This document shows positions 41,108-49,877 of a stretch of 64,000 bases of DNA, one piece after another. Numbering within the stretch: position 1 is the stretch's first letter; each line of letters opens with the position of its first letter. Location of the stretch: NCBI GenBank assembly GCA_017450005.1, contig JAFSYM010000026.1, positions 25,338-89,337 of the forward strand. Reading direction: 5' to 3'. The position numbers and the translations under genes were made by a program. The notes under the pieces were generated by a model. It searched no databases, was not told the origin of the DNA, and saw only the letters and a list, made by a program, of their open reading frames with translations. Source of the stretch: Clostridia bacterium (GTDB lineage: Bacteria > Bacillota > Clostridia > Oscillospirales > Acutalibacteraceae).

Positions 41108-42679
41108 ATGCTGAAATGCTACCGGGGCAACATTCTCACGGTAAACGCCAACAACGACGTTGCCAAATATCTTGTGGAGGAGAACGGAAAGATTCTCTTT
41201 GTCGGCAATGTGCTGCCCGCTTCGTTCAAGGCCGCTGAAATTGTCGACCTTGAGGGGAAAACGCTGATTCCCGCGTTCGTCGACACACATCAGCATTTTG
41301 CGTCGTTCTCCACGTTCTTCGCGGGACTGAACGTCATGGATGCGCAGTCGAATGCGGAAATCTCCGATATGGTGCGCGATTTCGTTTCACGCTCAAGCGC
41401 AAAAACGCTGATCGCCTTCGGCGCGTCGCCGTATTCCGTGCGCGAAAAACGGCTCATCAGCCGTGAGGAGCTCGACGCTGTTTGTCCCGACAAGGAAATC
41501 ATGGTCGTCAAATACGACGGCCACGCCTGTATCGTGAATTCCAAACTGCTGCGGAAGATGGACGGGAAAGTCCGTACCCTGCGCGGGTATCATCCGGACA
41601 CGGGCGAAATGAATCAGGAAGCGTTTTTTGCGTTCTCCGACTATATTTCCAGTTCCCTGTCGCTGATCGATCTGGTGAAAAATATGCAGAACGCGGTCGA
41701 TTTCTTTGCGTCGCGCGGCATCGGTATGATCCACACTGTCAGCGGCGTCGGTTTTGCGATGGATCTGGATATTACGTTTGAAAAACTGTTTGCCAAAGGT
41801 CTGCGCAACGGATTTCAGGTGCGCGTTTTCCCGCAGCCGATGAAGGTTCGTCTGGCGCTCAGACGCAAGCTGCCGCGTATCGGCGGCTGCTTTGAAAGCG
41901 CGCTTGACGGCTGCTTCGGCTCGCACGACGCGGCCATGAACGAACCGTACACAGACGAGCTCGGCGGGGAAGGCGTGCTGTACTACAGCGACGAAAAAGT
42001 GTTTGATTTCTGCCGAAAAGCCAACCGTGCGGGTCTGCAGATTGAAATGCACGCCATCGGCGACCGCGCGTTTGACCAGGCGACGCGTGCGCTCAAAGCC
42101 GCACTCGACGACTGTCCGCGTCCCGATCACCGTCACGGCATTATCCACGACTGCCTGCCGACAGAGGACGGCATTCAGATTTGCCGGGACTACAATATCC
42201 AGATGCCGGTTCAAAGCGCGTTTATCGGCTGGAAACAGGAGCCGGACGAGTATCTTGAGGCAATCATGGGAGCGGAGCGCTGCAGGCGGCTCAATCCCAT
42301 CCGGACTTTCCGCGATAACGGAATCATCGTTTCGTTCGGTTCCGACGCGCCGTGCACCGCGCCGGACCCCATTGTCTGGATCGACAAAGCCGTCAACAAT
42401 CCCAACGCGGACGAGGCGGTCAGCGTGCAAGACGCGCTGCGTATGTGCACCTTCAACGGCTGTTACGCAACGTTTGACGAGAAGGAGCGCGGCAGTCTCG
42501 AAGCCGGAAAGATCGCCGATATGGCGCTGCTGTCCGCCGATCCCTATACTGTGCCGAAGGAAGCGCTCGGCAGTATACGTGTCGAGGGTCTGATTCTCGG
42601 CGGCAAACCGTATGAAAGCTGCCGTGAAAACGTGCTGCGCACAATCCGCCACGGATTGACGAGCAAGAATAAGTATTAA
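41108..42679 (+). CDS. YtcJ-like metal-dependent amidohydrolase
   Basis: A 523-residue amidohydrolase of the YtcJ family. Metal ligands appear in DTHQHF near 60, HAIGDRA near 316 and GSDAPC near 415. Substrate unknown; relatives act on N-acyl or cyclic amides. No signal peptide. GGAG lies before the ATG at 41108. mnmG follows 14 nt later, which suggests a shared transcript. Confidence 0.87.
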   Translation: MLKCYRGNILTVNANNDVAKYLVEENGKILFVGNVLPASFKAAEIVDLEGKTLIPAFVDTHQHFASFSTFFAGLNVMDAQSNAEISDMVRDFVSRSSAKTLIAFGASPYSVREKRLISREELDAVCPDKEIMVVKYDGHACIVNSKLLRKMDGKVRTLRGYHPDTGEMNQEAFFAFSDYISSSLSLIDLVKNMQNAVDFFASRGIGMIHTVSGVGFAMDLDITFEKLFAKGLRNGFQVRVFPQPMKVRLALRRKLPRIGGCFESALDGCFGSHDAAMNEPYTDELGGEGVLYYSDEKVFDFCRKANRAGLQIEMHAIGDRAFDQATRALKAALDDCPRPDHRHGIIHDCLPTEDGIQICRDYNIQMPVQSAFIGWKQEPDEYLEAIMGAERCRRLNPIRTFRDNGIIVSFGSDAPCTAPDPIVWIDKAVNNPNADEAVSVQDALRMCTFNGCYATFDEKERGSLEAGKIADMALLSADPYTVPKEALGSIRVEGLILGGKPYESCRENVLRTIRHGLTSKNKY

Positions 42680-42693
42680 AACGGAGTACGATT

Positions 42694-44565
42694 TTGGAAT
42701 ATTTTGCCAAATATTATGATATCGCCGTCATCGGCGCCGGTCACGCCGGAATCGAGGCGGCGCTGGCCGCAGCCAGACTCGGCTGCCGGACGGTGGTCTT
42801 TACCATCAATCTGGACTGGGTCGGCAACATGGCCTGCAACCCTTCTGTCGGCGGCACCTCAAAAGGACATCTCGTGCGCGAAATCGACGCGCTCGGCGGT
42901 GAAATGGGCAAAGCGGCAGATCACACCACACTGCAGAGCCGCATGCTTAACCTCGGCAAAGGTCCTGCCGTGCATTCGCTGCGCGCGCAGGTTGACCGCC
43001 GCGCATACAGCGCATACATGAAGCACGCGCTCGAAATGCAGGAGAATCTGGAACTGCGGCAGGCGGAGATTGTGGATCTGCGGCGAAATACGGACGAAAA
43101 CTGGGAGATGCGCACCGCGCTCGAGGCTGTCTACACGGCGCAATGCGTCATTCTGGCCACGGGTACGTTCCTCGGCGGCAAGGTCTATGTCGGCGACGTA
43201 TCGTATGAAAGCGGTCCGGACGGCATGTTTCCCGCAAAAAAACTGGCAGACTGCCTGAAAACGATGGGCGTCGAAACGCGCCGTTTCAAAACCGGCACGC
43301 CTTCACGCGTCAATCGTCGGACTGTCGATTTTACGCAATTGGAGCGGCAGGACGGCGACGAACGGATTGTTTCATTCTCCTTTGATTCCAATGAAAAAAT
43401 AAAAAATAAAATTCCCTGCTATATTACGTACACAAACGAGGAAACAAAACGCATCATTCTCGATAATCTGCACCGCTCTCCGCTGTACGGCGGCAAAATT
43501 GACGGCGTAGGCCCGCGGTACTGTCCGAGCATCGAGGATAAGATTGTTCGCTTTTCTGAAAAAGAACGCCACCAGGTCTTCATCGAACCGTGTGGAGAAG
43601 AGACGGAGGAGCTGTATCTGCAGGGGCTGTCGTCCTCGCTGCCGGAGGACGTGCAGCTGGCGTTTCTGCACAGCATTCCCGGCCTTGAGCACTGCCAGGT
43701 CATGCGCACAGCGTATGCAATCGAGTACGACTGCGTAAACGCGCTGACGCTGCGACCGACGCTGGAATTTCTGCAGTTCGACGGTTTGTACGGTGCCGGT
43801 CAGTTCAACGGATCGAGCGGCTACGAAGAGGCTGCGGCACAAGGTCTTGTGGCCGGCATCAATGCAGCCAACAAGATATTGGGTAAGGAACCTTTTATTC
43901 TCGACCGTGCAAGTTCCTATATCGGCACGCTGATCGACGATCTCGTGACCAAGGGCTGCTCCGATCCGTACCGCATGATGACGTCACGCTCCGAGTACCG
44001 GCTGCTGCTGCGGCAGGACAATGCCGATCGCCGATTGACGCCGATGGGGTATGCGCTCGGATTGATTTCTCAAAACCGCTACGATGCTTTTCTGGAAAAG
44101 CTGCGGCTGATCGAGCAGGAAAAGGAACGTGTAAACGCGGTGACGCTTTCACCGAATGAAGCGCTGAACGACGTACTTGTTTCACGTGGAACATCGCCGC
44201 TCACAACCGGCGCAAAGCTCGCAGATCTGCTGCGGCGACCGCAGTTGAATTATGAGGCGCTGACGCCGTTCGACACAACCCGACCGGATCTGCCGCCCGA
44301 CGTGCTTGAGCAGGTCGAGATCGACGTCAAGTACGACGGGTATATCCGCCGCCAGGAAGCGCAGGTGGCCGAGATGCATCGTCTGGAATGCAAAAAGCTG
44401 CCCGATTCGATCGACTATACCAATATCACGGGTCTGCGGCTTGAAGCAATCGAGAAATTGTCCAAGATCCGTCCGGAAAACGTCGGGCAGGCTTCTCGCA
44501 TTTCCGGCATCAGTCCGGCGGATATCACCGTATTATTGATTTATCTGGAGAAAAACAAGCTATGA
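42694..44565 (+). CDS. mnmG: tRNA uridine-5-carboxymethylaminomethyl modification enzyme
   Basis: A 623-residue FAD protein that, with MnmE, modifies U34 of certain tRNAs. IGAGHAGIEAALAAARLG near the N-terminus binds FAD; MACNPSVGGTSKGHLVREID is a GidA signature, and the C-terminal helical domain is complete. No in-frame ATG is near the start, so I take the TTG at 42694 with GGAG 7 nt upstream. A parS site lies inside the gene at 44178. mnmE is not in the window. rsmG overlaps the stop by 4 nt. Confidence 0.95.
   Translation: MEYFAKYYDIAVIGAGHAGIEAALAAARLGCRTVVFTINLDWVGNMACNPSVGGTSKGHLVREIDALGGEMGKAADHTTLQSRMLNLGKGPAVHSLRAQVDRRAYSAYMKHALEMQENLELRQAEIVDLRRNTDENWEMRTALEAVYTAQCVILATGTFLGGKVYVGDVSYESGPDGMFPAKKLADCLKTMGVETRRFKTGTPSRVNRRTVDFTQLERQDGDERIVSFSFDSNEKIKNKIPCYITYTNEETKRIILDNLHRSPLYGGKIDGVGPRYCPSIEDKIVRFSEKERHQVFIEPCGEETEELYLQGLSSSLPEDVQLAFLHSIPGLEHCQVMRTAYAIEYDCVNALTLRPTLEFLQFDGLYGAGQFNGSSGYEEAAAQGLVAGINAANKILGKEPFILDRASSYIGTLIDDLVTKGCSDPYRMMTSRSEYRLLLRQDNADRRLTPMGYALGLISQNRYDAFLEKLRLIEQEKERVNAVTLSPNEALNDVLVSRGTSPLTTGAKLADLLRRPQLNYEALTPFDTTRPDLPPDVLEQVEIDVKYDGYIRRQEAQVAEMHRLECKKLPDSIDYTNITGLRLEAIEKLSKIRPENVGQASRISGISPADITVLLIYLEKNKL
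44178..44193. other. parS site inside mnmG
   Basis: TGTTTCACGTGGAACA is the reverse complement of TGTTCCACGTGAAACA, a perfect match to the Firmicute parS consensus TGTTNCACGTGAAACA. It would be a Spo0J loading site. Confidence 0.88.
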
Positions 44566-45275
44566 TCGACCAAATGCTCTTGAAAAGCGAAGCCGAAAAC
44601 ATAGGCGTGATTCTGGATGAAACTGCGCTCGGACGCTTCGATCGGTATGCGCAGCGACTGGTCGAAGTCAATATGCATCTGAATCTGACTGCCATCACGG
44701 AACCGGCCGAGATCGTCTATAAGCACTTTTTAGACAGTCTGACCGTATTGAATGCCGTCACGCTTCCGGACAGCGCACAATGCATCGACGTCGGCACAGG
44801 CGCAGGATTTCCGGGAGCCGCACTTCTGATCGCGCGGCCGGATCTTCGGATGACGCTGCTCGACGGCACACGCAAGAAACTCTGTTTTATTCAGGACACC
44901 CTGGACGAGCTCGGACTATCAGCGGATGTGGTGCACATGCGCGCCGAAGAAGCGGGACAATCAGGCAAACACCGTGAACAGTATGATCTGGTCACAGCAC
45001 GCGCCGTAGCAAATCTGCGCGAATTATGTGAATACTGTATACCGTTTACACGTATCGGCGGCATATTTATCGCCATGAAATCTGTTCGCAGCGAAGAAGA
45101 AATAGCCGAAGCACAGAGCGCCATACGCCTGATGGGAGGCAGAATAGACAAGATTTTGTCCTTTACTCTGCCGCAAGCCGGAGAGAGAACGTTGATCTGC
45201 ATTAAAAAAATATCGCAAACTCCGGCAAAATATCCGCGGCCTTCGGCAAAAATTGCAAAGCAACCGCTCAGATAA
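44562..45275 (+). CDS. rsmG: 16S rRNA (guanine-527-N7) methyltransferase
   Basis: A 237-residue SAM-dependent methyltransferase that modifies G527 of 16S rRNA. The SAM-binding DVGTGAGFPGAALLIARP near 75 and the HFLDSLTVL stretch before it are typical; the catalytic ARAVANLREL is near 146. Start overlaps the mnmG stop (ATGA), the standard mnmG-rsmG order of Firmicutes. A terminator follows. Confidence 0.95.
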   Translation: MIDQMLLKSEAENIGVILDETALGRFDRYAQRLVEVNMHLNLTAITEPAEIVYKHFLDSLTVLNAVTLPDSAQCIDVGTGAGFPGAALLIARPDLRMTLLDGTRKKLCFIQDTLDELGLSADVVHMRAEEAGQSGKHREQYDLVTARAVANLRELCEYCIPFTRIGGIFIAMKSVRSEEEIAEAQSAIRLMGGRIDKILSFTLPQAGERTLICIKKISQTPAKYPRPSAKIAKQPLR

Positions 45276-45284
45276 ATATGTATA

Positions 45285-45321
45285 AACCGTTTGCCTGTCG
45301 ATTTCAGGCGAACGGTTTTTC
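45285..45321 (+). terminator. Terminator after rsmG
   Basis: AACCGTTTGCCTG pairs with CAGGCGAACGGTT (one G-U) and is followed by TTTTCTTGATTTT. Confidence 0.88.
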
Positions 45322-45350
45322 TTGATTTTACCGTGAATAACTGCTATGCT
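45322..45350 (+). promoter_or_regulatory. Possible noc promoter
   Basis: TTGATT (45322-45327), 17-nt spacer, TATGCT (45345-45350), directly after the rsmG terminator. Confidence 0.55.
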
Positions 45351-45383
45351 TGTCTTGTCGGAACGGGAAACGAGGGACGCGCC

Positions 45384-46211
45384 ATGCAGAGCAAGATCAA
45401 AACGAACGGATATGTGCTGCTGATTCCGCCGCAGGATATTCTGCCGAACCGAAGCCAGCCGCGCACGGTTTTCGATACGGACGCCCTGGAAGGACTTGCC
45501 GAAAGCATCCGGCAAAACGGCGTGCTGCAGCCGCTGCTTGTACGGCACAGATCAAACGGTTTGTTTGAACTCGTCGCAGGAGAACGAAGACTGCGTGCAG
45601 CTAAATTGATCGGTTTGCAGCGTGTTCCCTGCATTTTGACGGATGTGACCGATGAACAATCTGCCGTTTACGCTCTCTTGGAGAACATTCAGAGAAAAGA
45701 TCTCAGCTTCTTTGAGGAAGCGCAGGCGCTGTTCCAGATCATGATGCAATACGGTCTTTCACAGGAGGACATTGCGCGCATGCTCGGCAGAGCGCCGTCT
45801 ACCATCTCCAACAAGCTGCGTTTGCTTCGTCTTCCGGAAGATGTGCGCGACCGGATTATGCGTACAGGACTTACTGAGCGGCATGCGCGTGCACTGCTGA
45901 AGCTGCCGACCGGTGACGACATGCGCAAAGCAATTGCAGCAATCGAACGCGGACATATGAACGTAGCACAGACAGATCACTATATAGATTCCCTTTTAAA
46001 GCAGCCCGAACCAAAGCGCAAACCGCCGATCAAACTGTTCAAGGACGTGCGGATCTTTGTCAACACGATCAACCACGCGATTGACACGATGCGCCATGCG
46101 GGTATTGCGGCAGACGCAAAGCGGCAGGAAACGGACGATTATATTGAATACCATATCCGGATTCCAAAAAACACCGCACAATCACAATCGAGCCGCACAG
46201 CCCGCACATAA
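45384..46211 (+). CDS. noc: Noc/ParB-family nucleoid occlusion protein
   Basis: A 275-residue ParB-superfamily DNA-binding CTPase. The N-terminal ParB domain has PNRSQPRTVFD, NGVLQPLLVR and the CTP-binding GERRLRAAKL; the helix-turn-helix is SQEDIARMLGRAPSTISNKLRLLRLP near 130-155. Its position between rsmG and soj, as in Bacillus, favours Noc (which blocks septation over the nucleoid) over a second Spo0J. ATG 45384 follows GAGGGA; the longer upstream frame runs through the rsmG terminator. Noc DNA sites were not looked for systematically. Confidence 0.82.
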   Translation: MQSKIKTNGYVLLIPPQDILPNRSQPRTVFDTDALEGLAESIRQNGVLQPLLVRHRSNGLFELVAGERRLRAAKLIGLQRVPCILTDVTDEQSAVYALLENIQRKDLSFFEEAQALFQIMMQYGLSQEDIARMLGRAPSTISNKLRLLRLPEDVRDRIMRTGLTERHARALLKLPTGDDMRKAIAAIERGHMNVAQTDHYIDSLLKQPEPKRKPPIKLFKDVRIFVNTINHAIDTMRHAGIAADAKRQETDDYIEYHIRIPKNTAQSQSSRTART

Positions 46212-46260
46212 ATTTACCAACCCCCATCCAACCATATCTTTCTCTTTCACACCCCACATC

Positions 46261-46300
46261 CAGCGAGAGGGCAGGCCGAAAGGTCTGCTCTTTCGCTGTT
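46261..46300 (+). terminator. Terminator after noc
   Basis: An interrupted stem (CAGCGA...TCGCTG and GCAG...CTGC with GCC-GAAA-GGT cap) followed by TTTC. Less perfect than others in the window. Confidence 0.55.
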
Positions 46301-46322
46301 TCACATAAAACATATAGCTCTG

Positions 46323-46338
46323 TGTTTCACGTGAAACA
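46323..46338. other. parS site upstream of soj
   Basis: TGTTTCACGTGAAACA, a fully palindromic perfect parS. It ends 12 bp before the -35 of the soj promoter, so Spo0J/Soj binding could repress or shape soj-spo0J expression. Confidence 0.95.
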
Positions 46339-46350
46339 AACAGAATGGCA

Positions 46351-46379
46351 TTGCATTCCGATATTGCCTGTGTTATAAT
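46351..46379 (+). promoter_or_regulatory. soj-spo0J promoter
   Basis: TTGCAT (46351-46356), 17-nt spacer, consensus TATAAT (46374-46379), directly downstream of parS. Confidence 0.8.
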
Positions 46380-46401
46380 ATACGGGTTAGGAGCGTGTAG
46401 T

Positions 46402-47178
46402 ATGGGAAAGATCATTGCAATCGTCAATCAAAAAGGCGGCGTCGGAAAAACCACGTCCGCTGTCAATTTGGCCGCCGCCGTCGGGATGGCGGGATATAAA
46501 GTGCTTTTGGTCGATATCGATCCGCAGGGAAATGCGACAAGCGGTTTCGGTGTGAACAAGCGTCAGTTGGATAAATCGGTCTATGACTGCATCATCAACG
46601 GCGTTCCGGCCGCAGATGTGATACAGAAAACACAGTTTAAAAACACATGGCTTTTGCCGTCGAGCATGAATCTGGCCGGTGCAGAACTGGAACTGATAGA
46701 CGTGCAGCGCCGTGAAATGCGGCTGCGGACCGTTCTGGCAACGTCGCGCGATCAGTTTGATTTTATATTTATGGACTGTCCGCCGTCGCTCGGATTGATT
46801 ACGCTGAACGCACTGTGTGCCGCAGATACGTTTCTGGTGCCGATTCAGTGTGAATTTTACGCATTGGAGGGACTGTCGCAGCTCATGTCGACAGTACGGC
46901 AGGTCAAGCGTCTGTACAATACGATGCTGGATCTGGAGGGCGTACTCCTCACGATGTATGATGGCAGACTCAATTTGACACAACAGGTTGTGGATGAGGT
47001 CAAGAAGTTCTTCCCGAAAAAAGTCTACGCCACACCGATCCCGCGCACGGTGCGCCTGTCGGAGGCACCCAGCTTCGGCCAGCCCGTATTATACTACGAC
47101 AAAAATTCAAAAGGAACAACCGCATATAACGATCTCGCCGCAGAGTTTTTAGCGGCAAACGGAAAGAAGGTGCTTTGA
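46402..47178 (+). CDS. soj: Chromosome partitioning ATPase
   Basis: A 258-residue ParA/Soj ATPase. The deviant Walker A KGGVGKTT and the following ATSGFGV, plus the DCPPSLGLITLNAL Walker B region, are intact. Soj regulates DnaA and, with Spo0J, segregates origins. The ATG at 46402 follows AGGAG by 8 nt; the upstream in-frame ATG at 46345 overlaps the promoter. The stop overlaps the spo0J start (TGATG). Confidence 0.95.
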   Translation: MGKIIAIVNQKGGVGKTTSAVNLAAAVGMAGYKVLLVDIDPQGNATSGFGVNKRQLDKSVYDCIINGVPAADVIQKTQFKNTWLLPSSMNLAGAELELIDVQRREMRLRTVLATSRDQFDFIFMDCPPSLGLITLNALCAADTFLVPIQCEFYALEGLSQLMSTVRQVKRLYNTMLDLEGVLLTMYDGRLNLTQQVVDEVKKFFPKKVYATPIPRTVRLSEAPSFGQPVLYYDKNSKGTTAYNDLAAEFLAANGKKVL

Positions 47179-48044
47179 TGGCAGCAAAAAAAGGCGGACT
47201 CGGTATGGGTCTGGACGCACTGTTCATGGACAACGCGGTGGAAGAAATCACACCGACCAGCGCAGTCAAAATGAAGATCATGGACATCGAGCCGAATCGC
47301 GATCAGCCGAGAAAGACATTCACTGATGAGTCATTAGCAGAATTAACAGATAGCATCGCACAGTATGGTGTTTTACAGCCGCTGCTGGTACGCCCGCTCG
47401 GAGAGGGCGGATACCAACTGATTGCCGGCGAACGCCGCTGGCGTGCGGCACGGATGGCGGGACTGACGGAGGTTCCCGTCGTAATCCGTGAAATGACGGA
47501 CGAAGAGGCGGTCGCATTCGCGCTGATTGAAAACCTGCAGCGCGAGGATCTGAATCCCGTCGAAGAGGCGTTCGGCTTCCGCAAACTGATGGATGATTTT
47601 GGCTTGACGCAGGAAGAAGCGGCCGCGCGTGTCGGCAAATCCCGTCCCGCCGTCGCCAATGCACTGCGTCTTCTGAAACTGCCGGCAGAAATAATAGAGC
47701 TTGTCCGCGTCGGCACGATTTCCGCCGGTCACGCGCGCGCGCTGCTGTCCTTCCCGGACGAAGTGCAGATGCTCGAAACAGCAAAGCTGATTGCGGAAAG
47801 AGGAATTTCCGTCCGTGAGACAGAGCGACTTGCCAAAAAAGCGTCCAAGCCGAAAAAGGAAACAAAGCCTGCTGCACGCCGTGCCGCATTTTATGACCAG
47901 GTGGAGCTGACGCTCACGCAGGCGCTGTGCCGCAAGGTACATGTGCAGAACGGCAAAAACAATACGGGCACGCTGGAAATCGCCTTTAACAGTAAAGAAG
48001 ATCTGGAGCGGATTGCAAATGCGCTGCATAGTCTGGAAGAATAA
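47178..48044 (+). CDS. spo0J: Chromosome partitioning protein Spo0J/ParB
   Basis: A 288-residue ParB CTPase that loads on parS and spreads. NRDQPRKTF and IAGERRWRAARMAGL carry the CTP-binding motifs; the helix-turn-helix is TQEEAAARVGKSRPAVANALRLL near 150-172. ATG 47178 follows AAGGTG and overlaps the soj stop. The apbE-like gene starts inside its 3' end. Confidence 0.94.
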   Translation: MAAKKGGLGMGLDALFMDNAVEEITPTSAVKMKIMDIEPNRDQPRKTFTDESLAELTDSIAQYGVLQPLLVRPLGEGGYQLIAGERRWRAARMAGLTEVPVVIREMTDEEAVAFALIENLQREDLNPVEEAFGFRKLMDDFGLTQEEAAARVGKSRPAVANALRLLKLPAEIIELVRVGTISAGHARALLSFPDEVQMLETAKLIAERGISVRETERLAKKASKPKKETKPAARRAAFYDQVELTLTQALCRKVHVQNGKNNTGTLEIAFNSKEDLERIANALHSLEE

Positions 48045-49029
48045 AACGGCGCTTCTTGTCGTATTCTGTCTGCTGCTTTGCTGCTGCGGATGCGGACAGA
48101 ATAAAAAAGAAACGATACACTTTTTTTCCATGGATACGATCATGGACATCACCGCGTACGGAGACAGCGGCGAAGCGCTGCAGCTCGCGCGCGACACGAT
48201 TGAATCGCTTGACGCCGCGCTGAACGCTGCTGATCCGCAGAGTGCGGTTTCTGTCCTGAAGGACGGCGACGTTCTGCCGAAAATCATTTCGGAACCGCTC
48301 GAAACAGCGCAGGCAATTGCCGCGCAAACGAACGGCGCGCTTGATTTAACGCTCTATCCGCTGTCGGATGCGTGGGGATTCTTTACAAAAGAATACCGCG
48401 TTCCGTCCGCAAAGGAAATCCGTTCTCTTTTGCAGTCTCGCGGGAGCTTTACCGTCCGGGACGGCGTTTATGCCTGTACCGCCGGCACAAAGCTCGATCT
48501 GGGCAGCGTGGCAAAGGGATATGCCGCGGACTGCGCGGTACAGACGCTGCGTGAAAACGGCGTAAACAGCGCGATTCTTGCGCTGGGCGGCAACGTGCAG
48601 ACGCTCGGTACCAAACCGGACGGGTCCGACTGGGTTGTCAGCGTGGCCGATCCCCTGCAGCCGGACGAAACGGTCTGCAATCTCCGCGTCGGCGAAACGG
48701 CAGTGGTGACGTCCGGCAGTTATCAGCGTAATTTTACACAAGACGGAAAAACGTATCATCACATTCTTTCTCCGCAGACAGGTATGCCTGCCGAAAGCGG
48801 TCTGCTGTCCGTGACCGTGTTGTGTGAAAACGGCGCGATGGCGGACGGGTTATCCACCGCACTGTTTGTACTTGGTGCAGAAGGGATAAAAGAACTGTAT
48901 GAGCGTCATGTGTTTTCGTTTGATGCGCTGGTCATTACCGAAGACCGCAGCGTTTATATTACGGACGGATTGACAGATCGTGTGGAGATGACGGATGAAA
49001 CGTATACACAGCCGAAGCCCCTCAAATAA
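48019..49029 (+). CDS. apbE: ApbE-family FAD:protein FMN transferase (lipoprotein)
   Basis: A 336-residue extracytoplasmic lipoprotein: signal peptide with cysteine-rich lipobox (LLLCCCGCGQ). It transfers FMN onto threonine of partner proteins. Family motifs are DTIMDI near 40, LGSVAKGYAAD near 160, ALGGNVQTLG and HHILSPQTGMPA near 250. It overlaps the spo0J end by 26 nt and the next gene by 35 nt, so the block apbE-NusG_II-Gx transporter-subtilase is co-translated. Its FMN acceptor is not visible in the window. Confidence 0.9.
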   Translation: MRCIVWKNKTALLVVFCLLLCCCGCGQNKKETIHFFSMDTIMDITAYGDSGEALQLARDTIESLDAALNAADPQSAVSVLKDGDVLPKIISEPLETAQAIAAQTNGALDLTLYPLSDAWGFFTKEYRVPSAKEIRSLLQSRGSFTVRDGVYACTAGTKLDLGSVAKGYAADCAVQTLRENGVNSAILALGGNVQTLGTKPDGSDWVVSVADPLQPDETVCNLRVGETAVVTSGSYQRNFTQDGKTYHHILSPQTGMPAESGLLSVTVLCENGAMADGLSTALFVLGAEGIKELYERHVFSFDALVITEDRSVYITDGLTDRVEMTDETYTQPKPLK

Positions 49030-49369
49030 ATTCTGGATTGCGGTTTTTGCCGCGGTCATTGTGCTGTGTATTGCGTTTATTTTATTGTCGAAAATGTTTT
49101 CCGGTCATGTGGCCGTCATCACGCAGGACGGAAAAGAAATCGCACAGATTGATTTATCGCGCGTGACGGAGAGTTATACGATACCGCTCGAGGGCAACGT
49201 TATTCTCGTGGAGCCGGGAGCCATTCGTATGCATTCCGCAAATTGTCCGGATCAGATCTGCGTGCATCAGGGTGTGCTGCATGATACGGGACGGATCGTC
49301 TGCCTGCCGAACCGCGTAATCATTGAAATGAAACACACAAAAACACAGGCGGATGCAAAGGCGGGATAG
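48995..49369 (+). CDS. NusG_II-domain membrane-anchored protein
   Basis: A 124-residue protein with one N-terminal transmembrane segment (FWIAVFAAVIVLCIAFILL) and an extracytoplasmic NusG_II domain containing the paired cysteines NCPDQICVHQG. Genes of this type recur next to apbE and Gx transporters in Clostridia; a link to flavin or quinone-based extracytoplasmic redox chemistry is likely but unproven. Confidence 0.82.
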   Translation: MKRIHSRSPSNKFWIAVFAAVIVLCIAFILLSKMFSGHVAVITQDGKEIAQIDLSRVTESYTIPLEGNVILVEPGAIRMHSANCPDQICVHQGVLHDTGRIVCLPNRVIIEMKHTKTQADAKAG

Positions 49370-49370
49370 A

Positions 49371-49877
49371 ATGAACAAAACGAAACGCGTTGCACTGGAC
49401 GCGGTTCTCGCCGCAATCGCACTGCTGCTGTTTATTGTCGAGGCGCAGATGCCGCCGCTGACTTCGATTCCCGGCATTAAGATCGGGCTTGCCAATGTGG
49501 TCACGCTGTTTGCCGTGTATTACTGCGGCAAAAAAGATACGGCGGCGATCTTATTTGTCCGCGTTGCACTGGGCGCAATTTTTGCCGGAAATTTGTCCAC
49601 TTTTCTTTATAGTTTTTGCGGCGCGTGTTTTTGTTTTTTGATAACATGTCTGCTTGCGCGTTTCTTCAGAAAAAAAGTGTGGGTTCTGAGCGTTTTCGGT
49701 GCCGCTGCGCACAATACGGGCCAACTTCTTGCAGCGTCCGTTTTCATGCAGACAATCAGCGTATTCTGGTATCTGCCGTATTTACTGATTGCCGCAGTAT
49801 GCAGCGGCGCATTCACCGGTTTGTGCACACAGTTTATATTAAACAGAATTCAAAACAGAAAGGATATCGGCCAATGA
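49371..49877 (+). CDS. Gx transporter family membrane protein
   Basis: A 168-residue membrane protein with about five transmembrane segments, of the family often annotated as heptaprenyl diphosphate synthase component I. Landmarks are SIPGIKIGLANVVTLFAVYY near 30-50 and the AGNLSTFLYSFCG region. The family resembles energy-coupling S components, so it may import a precursor for the flavin or quinone pathway served by ApbE; this is inference. ATG 49371 follows AAAGGCGGG. The stop overlaps the subtilase start (ATGA). Confidence 0.82.
   Translation: MNKTKRVALDAVLAAIALLLFIVEAQMPPLTSIPGIKIGLANVVTLFAVYYCGKKDTAAILFVRVALGAIFAGNLSTFLYSFCGACFCFLITCLLARFFRKKVWVLSVFGAAAHNTGQLLAASVFMQTISVFWYLPYLLIAAVCSGAFTGLCTQFILNRIQNRKDIGQ

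Noticed and set aside
45384..46211. Plasmid-type ParB
   Set aside because: Position between rsmG and soj and chromosomal parS sites favour chromosomal Noc; a second ParB role remains possible.
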